Made by a program: the position numbers and the translations under genes. Source: Aulosira sp. FACHB-615 (GTDB lineage: Bacteria; Cyanobacteriota; Cyanobacteriia; Cyanobacteriales; Nostocaceae). Taken from it: DNA of 64,000 nucleotides. The notes under the pieces were generated by a model. That model worked only from the letters and a program-made list of their open reading frames with translations. It had not been told where the DNA came from and searched no databases. Positions 45,091 to 54,418 of this stretch are shown here, piece by piece. The DNA lies in assembly GCF_014698045.1 (NCBI RefSeq), contig NZ_JACJSE010000001.1:372001-436000 (forward strand), read 5' to 3'. The first letter of the stretch is position 1, and every line of letters begins with the position of its first letter.

Positions 45091-46005
45091 ATGACACTTG
45101 AGAAGATTCGCTGGTTTCAGATGGCTTTTCAGTTAAAAGGGTCAGTTGTCTCATCAATTTATCAACGGGTTTTGTGGTGTGGCTTGTTTGGATTTATTAT
45201 ATCTGTCCTGCATTATTTAGAATGGCCTGTATCGAAGCCGATGATTGGCACAATTTTGCCGAGTTTGGTGTTAGGTTTATTATTGGTTTTTCGGACAAAT
45301 ACTGCTTATGAACGTTTTTGGGAAGGCAGACGCTGTTGGGGAAATTTAGTTAATACTACCAGGAATTTAGCCAGACAAGTTTGGGTTACTATTAATGAAA
45401 AATCTCCTGAAGATAGAGAGAATAAAATTGCCACATTACGCCTAATTATCGCTTTTTCAGTAGCTACAAAATTACATCTCCGGGGAGAACGAGAAAATCA
45501 AGAATTAAAACAATTAATGTCTAATGCTCGATATAACGAGTTATCTACTATCGAGAATTTGCCTTTAGAAGTAGCTTTTTGGATTAGCGATTATTTGCAG
45601 GAACAGTACAATCGTGACTGTTTACATACATATCAATTAATTAATCTGCAAGAACTTTTAAATATACTTGTCGATAATTTAGGTTCTTGCGAACGTATTT
45701 TAAAAACACCAATGCCTTTAGCTTATGCAATTCATCTTAAGCAACTGTTACTTGTATATTGTTGCTTATTACCTTTGCAAGTAGTAGATACATTGGGCTG
45801 GTGGACAGGATTTATGGTGGCTGTTGTTAGCTTTACCGTATTTGGCGTTGAGGCGATTGGGTTGGAAATTGAAAATCCCTTTGGTTATGATGACAATGAT
45901 TTACCATTAGACGCAATCTGCAACACAATCAAACATAATATCGAAGACTTGATTACAACACAATCAAATGCGGCGCGATCGCTGCAAGATAGTATAGCTA
46001 ATTGA
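45091..46005 (+). CDS. Bestrophin-like (UPF0187) channel protein
   Basis: A 304-residue membrane protein of the bestrophin/RFP-TM family. Recognisable parts are YQRVLWCGLFGFIISVL (TM1), PSLVLGLLLVFRTNTAYERFWEGRR near 70-95, WWTGFMVAVVSFTVFGVEAIGLEIENPFGYDDNDLPLD near the end, and about four membrane segments. Bestrophins are anion channels; the cyanobacterial members are proposed to conduct chloride or bicarbonate. I chose the ATG at 45091 because GAGGT lies seven bases before it; the ATG at 45070 has no such site. It is divergent from the oxoprolinase gene. Confidence 0.88.
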   Translation: MTLEKIRWFQMAFQLKGSVVSSIYQRVLWCGLFGFIISVLHYLEWPVSKPMIGTILPSLVLGLLLVFRTNTAYERFWEGRRCWGNLVNTTRNLARQVWVTINEKSPEDRENKIATLRLIIAFSVATKLHLRGERENQELKQLMSNARYNELSTIENLPLEVAFWISDYLQEQYNRDCLHTYQLINLQELLNILVDNLGSCERILKTPMPLAYAIHLKQLLLVYCCLLPLQVVDTLGWWTGFMVAVVSFTVFGVEAIGLEIENPFGYDDNDLPLDAICNTIKHNIEDLITTQSNAARSLQDSIAN

Positions 46006-46016
46006 AATAATTACAA

Positions 46017-46862
46017 TTAACTTAACCGTCTAATTCCCTGTTCCAAACCTTGGCAAACACCAGTGAGAAAATTTAAATCTAAGGAAGCAATATTATCACT
46101 GGGTTGATGATAATGGGGATTCCGTAAAAATGCCGTATCTGTCACCATAATGGCGGGATAGCCCAAATCCCAAAATGGTGCATGATCACTGAGTCTGGTT
46201 TGACGTACAATTAAGCCTCGGTTGGGTACTGGCAACCACTGGCTAGGTACACCCACTTTCCGAATACTCCGACTGAGGCTGATTAAATCGCGGATTGTTC
46301 GCAAATTGCCGATTAAAGCAATAAAATCACCTGTATTGGGGTAAAATTTCTCCAACGGACTAGGGTAACGCTGGGAACCTGGGATAAAGTTGCAATAACC
46401 CAGCATTTCCAAAGAAATCATTAACCGGAGTGGTTGCTGTTGTTGATGCAATAAAGCGGCATATTCCGCACTACCGAGTAAACCATATTCTTCCATATCA
46501 AACGCAACCAGTCGCAAGGGATATTTAGCTGGTTCTGCGGCAAATTTCCGGGCTAATTCTAATAACACCGCCACTCCTGTGGCATTATCATCTGCCCCTG
46601 GGGTTCCTGGCACAGCGTCATAGTGCGCCCCCATCAAAATCGGGGGTAAATTTTGGTGCTTCCCTTCAGCAGATAAATTTAAAATCAGGTTACTACAACT
46701 TTTCCCATTCACTTTAAAGGTGTGGATTTCCACACTTCCCCATTGGGAAAATTGTTGACGAATATATTCTTGGACAAAGAAATGTCCTGCTGTTGCCAAG
46801 AAAGGATCACGTTCTCTTGCAATTTCAGAGAGATGGATTTGTAATTGCTCTTGTAAATTCAA
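46017..46862 (-). CDS. M28-family zinc peptidase
   Basis: A 281-residue aminopeptidase-like protein. Zinc-ligand motifs of family M28 are all visible: GAHYDAVPGTPGADDNATG near residue 78 (His and Asp), the Glu pair in DMEEYGLLGS near 122, and the last His in NPHYHQPSDN near 257. There is no signal peptide, so it should be cytosolic. It likely removes N-terminal residues from peptides; a glutaminyl-cyclase-like activity is an alternative in this fold. The 3' end faces the bestrophin gene with an 11-base gap. Confidence 0.9.
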   Translation of the reverse strand: MNLQEQLQIHLSEIARERDPFLATAGHFFVQEYIRQQFSQWGSVEIHTFKVNGKSCSNLILNLSAEGKHQNLPPILMGAHYDAVPGTPGADDNATGVAVLLELARKFAAEPAKYPLRLVAFDMEEYGLLGSAEYAALLHQQQQPLRLMISLEMLGYCNFIPGSQRYPSPLEKFYPNTGDFIALIGNLRTIRDLISLSRSIRKVGVPSQWLPVPNRGLIVRQTRLSDHAPFWDLGYPAIMVTDTAFLRNPHYHQPSDNIASLDLNFLTGVCQGLEQGIRRLS

Positions 46863-47194
46863 CGGAAGTATTAAGGATAAAGTATGAAGTTAACCCACCA
46901 ATAATTAGTAGTTCTGCCAAAAATCAATTACAGAAGTGTGGATTTCCCAACTTAAAGCACTGATAAAGTAGAGTTTTTCCACTATGGAGATTTCCCGATG
47001 CTGGGACATACTTAGCGTCGTGAATGCTATCCTAGTCTTGCAACTAGCTCTTTAACCTTAAATTTATTCAGCTTTTGCCTCAATTGATTATTATACCATT
47101 GAGGTGTTTTCCACTAATAGCTTACTGCTATTGGTAGTCTTGGACAATCATAATAAATTAATAGATATAAGACGCACTAGGAGAAGAGTAACGC
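46863..47194. other. Divergent promoter region (M28 peptidase / dnaK)
   Basis: About 330 bases. I looked for a CIRCE heat-shock operator (TTAGCACTC-N9-GAGTGCTAA) before dnaK and did not see one. A short AATAGC/GCTATT inverted pair is near 47115-47131. A good ribosome binding site, AGGAGA, precedes dnaK. Confidence 0.55.
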
Positions 47195-49291
47195 ATGGGC
47201 AAGGTAGTCGGCATCGACTTGGGTACAACCAACTCAGTAGTCGCCGTGATGGAGGGTGGCAAGCCGGTGGTGATTGCCAATGCAGAAGGAATGCGAACAA
47301 CACCCTCCGTAGTTGGTTTCAGCAAAGATGGCGAGAGAGTGGTTGGGCAAATGGCACGACGGCAAACCGTCCTCAACCCCCAGAATACTTTTTTTGCAGT
47401 TAAACGCTTTATTGGGCGGAAGTATGGCGAACTGAATCCCGAATCGAAACGTGTGCCGTACACCATCCGCAAAGACGACATCGGCAATATTAAAATTGCT
47501 TGTCCCCGTTTGAGTAAAGATTTTGCCCCCGAAGAAATTTCGGCAATGGTACTGAAAAAATTAGCCGATGATGCCAGCCGTTATTTAGGGGAACCCGTTA
47601 CTGGGGCAGTCTTGACAGTTCCGGCTTATTTTAACGATTCTCAACGACAAGCCACCCGCGATGCTGGCAGAATTGCTGGTTTGGAAGTGTTGCGGATTCT
47701 CAATGAACCTACAGCCGCTTCTTTAGCTTATGGTTTAGATCGGGGTGATACCGAAACCATCTTAGTCTTTGACTTGGGTGGCGGAACTTTTGACGTATCG
47801 ATTTTAGATGTTGGCGATGGGGTATTTGAAGTTAAATCAACCAGTGGTGATACACAACTGGGGGGTAATGACTTTGATAAAAAGATAGTTGATTGGTTAG
47901 CAGAACAATTTTTAGAGACGGAAGGTGTAGACTTAAGACGCGATCGCCAAGCTCTACAAAGGTTAATGGAAGCCGCCGAAAAAGCTAAAATCGAATTATC
48001 GGCGGTGAGCGTTACCGATATTAACTTACCCTTCATCACCGCTACAGAGGACGGGCCAAAACACATCGAAACACGCCTGACTCGTTCTCAATTTGAAGCT
48101 TTGTGTAGTGATTTGCTAGGACGTGTCCGCACTCCAGTCAAACGGGCATTAAAAGATGCAGGACTCAGGCCGGAAGACATCGAAGAAGTGGTGTTGGTGG
48201 GCGGTTCCACAAGAATGCCAATGGTGAAACAATTAGTCCGCGATTTAATTGGCATTGAACCCAACGAAAACGTTAACCCTGATGAAGTCGTTGCTGTGGG
48301 TGCAGCAATTCAAGCAGGTATCCTGGCTGGGGAACTGAAAGACTTGCTGTTGTTGGATGTCACACCTTTATCTTTGGGATTAGAAACCATTGGCGGCGTG
48401 ATGAAAAAACTCATCCCCCGCAATACAACCATCCCCGTTCGCCGTTCTGATATCTTCTCCACTTCGGAAAATAATCAAAACACCGTGGAAATTCACGTAG
48501 TCCAAGGTGAGAGGGATATGGCAGGAGATAACAAATCTCTGGGACGGTTCAAGCTGTATGGCATTCCCCCAGCCCCGCGCGGTATTCCCCAAGTCCAGGT
48601 ATCATTTGATATTGATGCCAACGGGATTTTACAGGTAACAGCTTTAGACCGGACGACAGGTAGAGAACAAAGTATTACCATTCAAGGTGCTTCTACCTTG
48701 ACTGAATCGGAAATTAACCGGATGATTCAGGATGCACAAAAATACGCTGATGTTGACCGCGAACGCAAAGAACGTGTAGAAAAACGCACCCGTGCGGAAG
48801 CATTGATTTTACAATCAGAACGCCAACTGCGAGAAGTCGCCCTAGAATTTGGGATGCAATTTGCCCGCAGTCGTCGTCAACGCATTGATAATATTTGCCG
48901 CGAACTGAAAGAAAGTTTACAAGCCAACGACGATCGCGGTATTGATCAAACCTACGCCGATTTACAAGATGCCCTTTATGAATTGAACCGAGAAGTCCGT
49001 CAGTATTACGCTGAAGACGAAGACGACGACTTGTTAGGCACAATTAAAGAAATCTTCACAGGCGGCGGCGACAAAGAACGCGATCGCGAACCAGATTACT
49101 ACCGCGATAGCTACCGCGATCGGGATTCCTACAACAGCCGCGACTACGGTAGGGACAATGGTAGAGATTACAGCCGAGATTATGGCAGAGATAGAGATAG
49201 CCGTTCTTCTGCCTATGACAGTCGCCCCACACGCCGCCCATCTCGCCCCAGCTATCAAGATAATTGGGATGATGAAGATGATTGGTTGTAG
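47195..49291 (+). CDS. dnaK: Hsp70 chaperone DnaK (DnaK1/DnaK3-like cyanobacterial paralogue)
   Basis: A 698-residue Hsp70. Signatures IDLGTTNSVVAV (8-19), ILVFDLGGGTFDVSIL near 190 and VVLVGGSTRMPMV near 332 are complete. The substrate domain follows, then a helical lid, and in place of the usual EEVD-like end an unusual tail from ~620 made of repeated Arg-Asp-Tyr/Ser units. The sequence differs from the essential DnaK2 type (which begins GKVIGIDLGTTNSCVAV) and resembles the paralogue that lies next to a dnaJ gene. A type II dnaJ follows after 154 bases. The two probably act together, perhaps at membranes; that location is from knowledge of DnaK3. Confidence 0.93.
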   Translation: MGKVVGIDLGTTNSVVAVMEGGKPVVIANAEGMRTTPSVVGFSKDGERVVGQMARRQTVLNPQNTFFAVKRFIGRKYGELNPESKRVPYTIRKDDIGNIKIACPRLSKDFAPEEISAMVLKKLADDASRYLGEPVTGAVLTVPAYFNDSQRQATRDAGRIAGLEVLRILNEPTAASLAYGLDRGDTETILVFDLGGGTFDVSILDVGDGVFEVKSTSGDTQLGGNDFDKKIVDWLAEQFLETEGVDLRRDRQALQRLMEAAEKAKIELSAVSVTDINLPFITATEDGPKHIETRLTRSQFEALCSDLLGRVRTPVKRALKDAGLRPEDIEEVVLVGGSTRMPMVKQLVRDLIGIEPNENVNPDEVVAVGAAIQAGILAGELKDLLLLDVTPLSLGLETIGGVMKKLIPRNTTIPVRRSDIFSTSENNQNTVEIHVVQGERDMAGDNKSLGRFKLYGIPPAPRGIPQVQVSFDIDANGILQVTALDRTTGREQSITIQGASTLTESEINRMIQDAQKYADVDRERKERVEKRTRAEALILQSERQLREVALEFGMQFARSRRQRIDNICRELKESLQANDDRGIDQTYADLQDALYELNREVRQYYAEDEDDDLLGTIKEIFTGGGDKERDREPDYYRDSYRDRDSYNSRDYGRDNGRDYSRDYGRDRDSRSSAYDSRPTRRPSRPSYQDNWDDEDDWL

Positions 49292-49445
49292 TACTCCCCC
49301 TCCTTTACTTGATTAAGAAACTTGATTCAAAATACGGATTTAGTCATTGGTGATAAGTATTAAGTAATTGGTAAATAGTATTACTAGTTACTTAAAAATT
49401 ATTACCAACCTCTAAAATCTAAAATCTAAATTTAAATAACTGACT

Positions 49446-50438
49446 ATGCAAAATTTGCAAAATTTCCGCGATTACTACGAGATTTTGGGAGTACCTAAAG
49501 ATGCCTCTAATGAAGAAATTAAAAAGAATTATCGGCGACTAGCTAGACAATATCACCCTGATTTGAATCCAGGGAATAAGGCAGCCGAAGAAAAATTTAA
49601 AGATGTGAATGAAGCTTACGAAGTGCTTTCTGATACTGCTAAAAGAGCGCAATACGACCAGTTTAGCCGCTATTGGAAGCAACAAGGCTTTGCAGGCAAA
49701 AAAACACCAAAACCAAAAGCTTGGGGAGAAAAACCAAGCGATCGCACCAATGGTAATCAAGTCGACCCCAGTCAATTTGCCAATTTTGAAGACTTTATCA
49801 ATCAAGTAGTTGGTGTTGGTAGTCGCCAAGACACCCGAAATGGCAGTAATACCAAAACCGATCCGTTTCGTTCGCCGAATAGCAAAGTTCAATACACAGT
49901 TCCCAAAAATCCTCCCAAACCAACACGGCGAGATATTGAAGCGCGATTAACCTTACCCTTAGAAAAGGCTTATCAAGGTGGTAACGAACGCATCCGTTTA
50001 GAAGATGGGCGATCGCTAGAAGTGACAATGCCTCCAGCTATGGTCACAGGCCAAAGCATTCGGCTGAAAAATCAAGGAATTGGCGGTGGCGATTTATACC
50101 TTAAAATTACTGTCGAGCCACATCCTTTATTTAAACTAGAAGGCGCAAACATTTCCTGTCAAGTACCAGTCACTCCCAGCGAAGCGGTTTTAGGCGGATC
50201 TGTTGAAGCACCAACCCTCGACGGCCCCGTAAAAATGACCATCCCACCCGGAGTTAGGTCTGGTCAAAGATTCCGCTTGGCAAATAAAGGCTACCCCACC
50301 GATAACGGTAAACGCGGCGATCAATTGGTGGAAATTCAGATAGTTACACCGAAAAATATTAGCCCTGAAGAAAAAGAACTGTACGAAAAAATTCGACAAA
50401 TTGAAACCTTTAAACCTCGTACTGATTTAATCAGTTAG
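49446..50438 (+). CDS. dnaJ: DnaJ-type co-chaperone (type II, CbpA-like)
   Basis: A 330-residue J-protein. The J domain occupies ~7-75 with the essential HPD in QYHPDLNPGN, then a Gly/Asn/Lys linker, then the two beta-sandwich client domains (ARLTLPLEKAYQGG, and GSVEAPTLDGPVKMTIPPGVRSGQRFRL). There is no CxxCxGxG zinc domain, so it is type II. It follows dnaK with 154 bases between, in the same direction. It should stimulate the ATPase of the neighbouring DnaK. Confidence 0.93.
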   Translation: MQNLQNFRDYYEILGVPKDASNEEIKKNYRRLARQYHPDLNPGNKAAEEKFKDVNEAYEVLSDTAKRAQYDQFSRYWKQQGFAGKKTPKPKAWGEKPSDRTNGNQVDPSQFANFEDFINQVVGVGSRQDTRNGSNTKTDPFRSPNSKVQYTVPKNPPKPTRRDIEARLTLPLEKAYQGGNERIRLEDGRSLEVTMPPAMVTGQSIRLKNQGIGGGDLYLKITVEPHPLFKLEGANISCQVPVTPSEAVLGGSVEAPTLDGPVKMTIPPGVRSGQRFRLANKGYPTDNGKRGDQLVEIQIVTPKNISPEEKELYEKIRQIETFKPRTDLIS

Positions 50439-50589
50439 GTGTTGATTTAATGACAGGACAAGGAAGATAAAATACCTTATACCAATTTCATGTGAATCTG
50501 TACTAAATGAAACTCTAGATTCTTGGCGCTCTTGGCGCTCTTGGCGGTTCGTTTCTTAAGATTCTGTGCATCTTCATACAGAATTGGTA

Positions 50590-52962
50590 TTAGCCAATTA
50601 CTTTGGCTCGAAAGTGCCGCAAACGCAGCGCATTAGTGACTACAGAAACTGAACTAAAAGCCATTGCTGCACCTGCAATGATGGGGTTGAGCAACCACCC
50701 AAATATCGGGAACAGGATTCCAGCAGCGATGGGAATACCCGCGACGTTGTAGATAAACGCAAAAAATAAATTTTGGCGGATATTACGCATAGTGGCGCGG
50801 CTGAGTTGAATTGCTGTGACTATACCTTGCAAATCACCAGAGATGAGGGTGATGTCACTAGCTGCGATCGCCACATCTGTACCTGTACCAATCGCAATTC
50901 CCACATCCGCTTGCGCCAAAGCCGGTGCATCATTAATCCCATCACCAACCATCGCTACAATTGAGTGCTGAGTTTTAAGTGCTGAGTGCTGAGTGCTGAG
51001 TGCTGAGTAATTCTCCCGTGTCTCCCTTATCCCCCATGTCTCCCTTGTCCCCCTCGTCTCCCTCCACCTTTCCCCTTGCAACAACTTAATTGCTTCTACC
51101 TTCTGTTCAGGACGAACTTCGGCTAAGACTCTGGTAATCCCAACTTCACGGGCAATACTTTCGGCAGTGTGGCGATTATCACCTGTGAGCATTACAACTT
51201 CTAAACCCAGTTTTTGCAAGGCTCGCACAGCTTGGGGAGAAGTCGGTTTTATCGCATCAGCAATCCCCATTAATCCTTGGATTTCACCATCTACTGCTAA
51301 CCAAACTGCCGTTTTACCCAAGTATTCTAAGCGTTCTTGATTTGGTTGCAAGTCTGCGGTGTTAATATCTAACTCTTTCATCCAGCGTTGTGTACCGATT
51401 TGCACCAGCCGATTTGCCACGATACCCTGTACACCACAACCAGCGATCGCAGCGAAATCTCGAACATCTATGAGGCTAACATCCTGAGATTGAGCATATC
51501 TCACCACTGCTTCTGCTAATGGGTGTTCGGAATTGCGTTCTACAGAGGCGGCTAGTTGTATTAACTGAATTTCGTTACTATTAGCCGTACCGTTAACTGT
51601 GACAAAATCTGTAACTGTGGGTTTACCTTGGGTAATTGTGCCAGTTTTATCTAAGACAATTGTTTGAATTTGGTGGGCTAATTCTAAACTTTCTGCACCT
51701 TTAATTAAAATGCCATTTTCTGCGCCTTTACCTGTGCCTACCATAATTGAAGTTGGTGTGGCTAAACCCAAGGCGCAAGGACAAGCAATGATTAATACTC
51801 CAACTGTGGTAATCAATGCCAAAGAGATATTACCTGTGATGTTGAACCAAATAATAAAAGTGAGGATGGCGATCGCAATTACCGCCGGCACAAACCAGCC
51901 TGTAACTTGGTCTGCTAATCTTTGAATGGGCGCTTTTGAGCCTTGCGCCTGCTGTACTAATTGTACAATTTGCGCCAATACTGTATCTTTTCCTACTCTT
52001 GTCGCCCGAAATTGGAAACTACCAGTTTTGTTGATGGTTGCGCCAATCACTTCATCTCCTGGTTGCTTTTTCACAGGAATACTTTCACCAGTCACCATCG
52101 CTTCATCAACTGTAGATTTCCCATCAATCACTTCCCCATCAACAGGAATTTTCTCCCCAGGGCGCACCAGTACCACATCACCAATCTGCACTTGTGCGAT
52201 CGGTACATCTATTTCTCCTCCGTTGCGAATCAACCGCGCAGTTTTCGCCTGTAAACCAATCAACTTACGGATGGCTTCGGAAGTTTGTCCTTTGGCACGA
52301 TTTTCAAACAGCCGTCCTAATAAAATCAAAGTAATCACAATCGCCGCAGTTTCATAATATACATCCGGCATCAATCCCTGAGTAATGAAAAAGCCGGGAA
52401 ATATTGTAGCGAATAGGGAATAAAAATATGCTGCACTCGTACCCAACACGATTAAAGTATCCATTGTGGCAGTATGACGCTTGAACGCTTTCCCCGCATT
52501 GACATAAAAACTTTTACCACACCAAAACTGTACAGGAGTAGTCAGAACTAATTGCAGCCAAGGGTTATGCAACCATCCAGGAATGAAAGGTAAATGCAAT
52601 CCTGTCATCATTGGCAATGAGCCAATCACCAGTAAACTGCTAATTATCCCCCCTACTATGAGCTTTCGCTGCAAATCACGGGATGTTTGCTGGCGATGTC
52701 TTTTTTCTTCGTCATCTTCACCCGCCAGCAAATTTTGTTCTTGTAAAGGATAGGCAGAATAACCAGCCGCATCCACCGCATTTTGGATAGCTGGTAAATC
52801 TGTTTTTCTGGAATCATAATTAACTGTTGCCTGTTCTGCGCCAAAATTCACACTACATTCATTCACACCAGGGACAGCACTAATAGCATCTTCAATATTT
52901 TTGGCACAGGAGGCGCAACTCATCCCGCGCAGCTTCAATGTGGCATTTTCCATTTGACTCAC
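50590..52962 (-). CDS. Copper-type P1B ATPase (CopA/PacS/CtaA group)
   Basis: A 790-residue heavy-metal ATPase. It has one N-terminal HMA domain with the metal site GMSCASCA near 14, about eight membrane helices, the actuator motif TGES, the CPC ion site in ACPCALGLATP near 395, the phosphorylated Asp in DKTGTITQGK near 438, SEHPLAEAV and MVGDGINDAPAL near 690. CPC plus these motifs indicate Cu(I) transport; import to thylakoids versus efflux cannot be told. Just before the GDGxND motif is an extra ~35-residue stretch (RETRGTRETWGIRETRE then SALSTQH) made of genomic tandem repeats. Confidence 0.93.
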   Translation of the reverse strand: MSQMENATLKLRGMSCASCAKNIEDAISAVPGVNECSVNFGAEQATVNYDSRKTDLPAIQNAVDAAGYSAYPLQEQNLLAGEDDEEKRHRQQTSRDLQRKLIVGGIISSLLVIGSLPMMTGLHLPFIPGWLHNPWLQLVLTTPVQFWCGKSFYVNAGKAFKRHTATMDTLIVLGTSAAYFYSLFATIFPGFFITQGLMPDVYYETAAIVITLILLGRLFENRAKGQTSEAIRKLIGLQAKTARLIRNGGEIDVPIAQVQIGDVVLVRPGEKIPVDGEVIDGKSTVDEAMVTGESIPVKKQPGDEVIGATINKTGSFQFRATRVGKDTVLAQIVQLVQQAQGSKAPIQRLADQVTGWFVPAVIAIAILTFIIWFNITGNISLALITTVGVLIIACPCALGLATPTSIMVGTGKGAENGILIKGAESLELAHQIQTIVLDKTGTITQGKPTVTDFVTVNGTANSNEIQLIQLAASVERNSEHPLAEAVVRYAQSQDVSLIDVRDFAAIAGCGVQGIVANRLVQIGTQRWMKELDINTADLQPNQERLEYLGKTAVWLAVDGEIQGLMGIADAIKPTSPQAVRALQKLGLEVVMLTGDNRHTAESIAREVGITRVLAEVRPEQKVEAIKLLQGERWRETRGTRETWGIRETRENYSALSTQHSALKTQHSIVAMVGDGINDAPALAQADVGIAIGTGTDVAIAASDITLISGDLQGIVTAIQLSRATMRNIRQNLFFAFIYNVAGIPIAAGILFPIFGWLLNPIIAGAAMAFSSVSVVTNALRLRHFRAKVIG
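50958..51073. repeat. Tandem repeats inserted in the copper ATPase gene
   Basis: Two repeat types lie side by side and in frame: AGTGCTG heptamers (about 50963-51006) and ~15-base units of the TCTCCCTTGTCCCCC type (about 51013-51060). Outside genes such repeats are common in Nostoc genomes. Confidence 0.85.
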
Positions 52963-53215
52963 CCCAATAGCTAACGACTATCTTCATCTTGAAGTCTCTA
53001 GCTAACTGGAGAGTCAAGGGGTTGTTGGCAGAATTTTTTGTAAGTGTGGGGTGATGTTATCCGCAGATGGATGCACCTACTCATACTTTATCAAGTAAGG
53101 CAGCAGGTAGGAGTTTCGCTTTGTTGAGTTCGGGTTTGTTTTACAAACTTACTTTTCTAAGTAATTAGGCTGCGATATTTAAGCAAGTTCTGAAAGATGG
53201 CGATCGCGCTAACAT

Positions 53216-53434
53216 TTAGCTTGACTTGCCACTCTGATACTCTGCCATTTGCTGATGGATAGCCGCCTGAATTTTGCTGTCAAAATCTGGATCGTTGATT
53301 GTTGTGATCACAGGACGTGAACGTTCTCTACGCCTTGCCAAATAAGCTTGGAACGCAGCATCGTCGTCTCGATGAGTCAGAAAATAACGTCTTAATTCTT
53401 GATAGGACATCGCTGCATAATCCACTGAACTCAT
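53216..53434 (-). CDS. DUF6887-like small protein
   Basis: A 72-residue protein with no membrane segment: MSYQELRRYFLTHRDDDAAF, then a basic ARRRERSRPVI and a helical AAIHQQMAEYQSGKSS end. It looks like the cyanobacterial family DUF6887. The ATG at 53432-53434 overlaps the stop of the upstream small gene (TGATG), and GGAGGT sits a few bases before it, inside that gene. The two are therefore translated together. The function is unknown. Paired small proteins of this sort can be toxin-antitoxin-like, but nothing here proves that. Confidence 0.75.
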   Translation of the reverse strand: MSSVDYAAMSYQELRRYFLTHRDDDAAFQAYLARRRERSRPVITTINDPDFDSKIQAAIHQQMAEYQSGKSS

Positions 53435-53610
53435 CACAGCACCTCCCCATTCGGAGTAACTTCAAATTCGATTTCTTCGCTTTGCCCTGCCAACACATAC
53501 AAGTTCTGGGTTCGAGCATCAATACAAACCAGATGAATCGGCTGCAACATTCGATATGTTAAATGGTAGCAAATTCGATACAGGCACCCCAACTGACTAT
53601 TAGTAGGCAT
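53434..53610 (-). CDS. DUF6888-like small protein
   Basis: A 58-residue protein beginning MPTNSQLGCLYRICYHLTYRM, then QPIHLVCIDARTQNLYVLAG and ending PNGEVL. It resembles the cyanobacterial family DUF6888, usually found beside DUF6887. The ATG at 53608-53610 was taken over an upstream TTG. It is the first gene of the overlapping pair. No catalytic motif can be recognised. Confidence 0.72.
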   Translation of the reverse strand: MPTNSQLGCLYRICYHLTYRMLQPIHLVCIDARTQNLYVLAGQSEEIEFEVTPNGEVL

Positions 53611-53759
53611 CAAACCCAACTAGGTAAACAATTGTCCTGATAATACTTCCTTGCGTTTATACGCAAAAGCAAAGTTCTTGGGATGTTGGATTTTGTTTCT
53701 CAACACAACCCCCGCCTAAAATCAATATTTTTGCTATAAATCTTATTTTATTAAGTATT

Positions 53760-53850
53760 AGGACTTACGCAAGAACCATCTCCAATCCTCTTAACTTCGT
53801 GTCCTTTGCGCCCTTTGCGGTTCGTTTTTTCATGATTTTGCGTAAGTCCT
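53760..53850. mobile_element. MITE-like element, family A copy 3
   Basis: Inverted ends AGGACTTACGCAAG and TTTGCGTAAGTCCT, 91 bases, with an interior containing TTTGCGCCCTTTGCGGTTCG, the widespread 'gcgccctttgcggttcgtt' repeat. Lies just past the end of the DUF3288 gene. Confidence 0.75.
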
Positions 53851-53892
53851 GAGTATTACAGATTAATATTTCTCGAAATAGATAACAAAGGA

Positions 53893-54189
53893 TTAGTTCC
53901 AATCTTGTTCTTCTTTCTTACCGCGACTTTTGTAAATCCCCCCTACGTCGTGGATTTGGCGGGTTTTAGCGAAGAGTTCTGCTTCAGTTAACCCCCATTG
54001 TTGTAAAACTTTATCTAGGTCTTTTTGGATGTCCCGTGCGCCGGGAAAGCCCTGATAACGGATGCGTAACCGGGCTAATTCTGCCAAATTATAGTCTGTT
54101 GCCTCTTGAGCGAGTAGAATATCAATAAAGGGGCGATCGCGGTTGTAAAGTGGATGTTGTTGATCTTTACTTCCGTGCTGTTCTGCCAT
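53893..54189 (-). CDS. DUF3288 family protein
   Basis: A 98-residue soluble protein recognised as DUF3288, a family mostly of cyanobacteria. It shows QQHPLYNRDRPFIDILLAQE near residue 10, NLAELARLRIRYQGFPGARDIQ in the middle and a charged C-terminus (KSRGKKEEQDW). Mostly helical. The function is unknown. It is transcribed divergently from clpC with 229 bases between. Confidence 0.85.
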   Translation of the reverse strand: MAEQHGSKDQQHPLYNRDRPFIDILLAQEATDYNLAELARLRIRYQGFPGARDIQKDLDKVLQQWGLTEAELFAKTRQIHDVGGIYKSRGKKEEQDWN

Positions 54190-54418
54190 AGTTTATACCT
54201 TTAGTCGGATTCTTAATTCATTCTGAGTCTAGAGTTGAGATTCCGTCCAACGCCAGATAATAGAAGATGAGGGCAAACACACCTTTACGCTTACGGCTCT
54301 CACCACTGCCAGTCAATCATAAATAAAGATACATTGTCTTTAAGAAAATAGAAAAAGTTTTAACGAGGGTGAACCTCAATCACCCCCAGTCCAAGCAGCA
54401 AGGGAGCAAGAACCCGCT

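Noticed and set aside
46863..47194. CIRCE heat-shock operator before dnaK
   Set aside because: The consensus TTAGCACTC-N9-GAGTGCTAA was looked for and not found.
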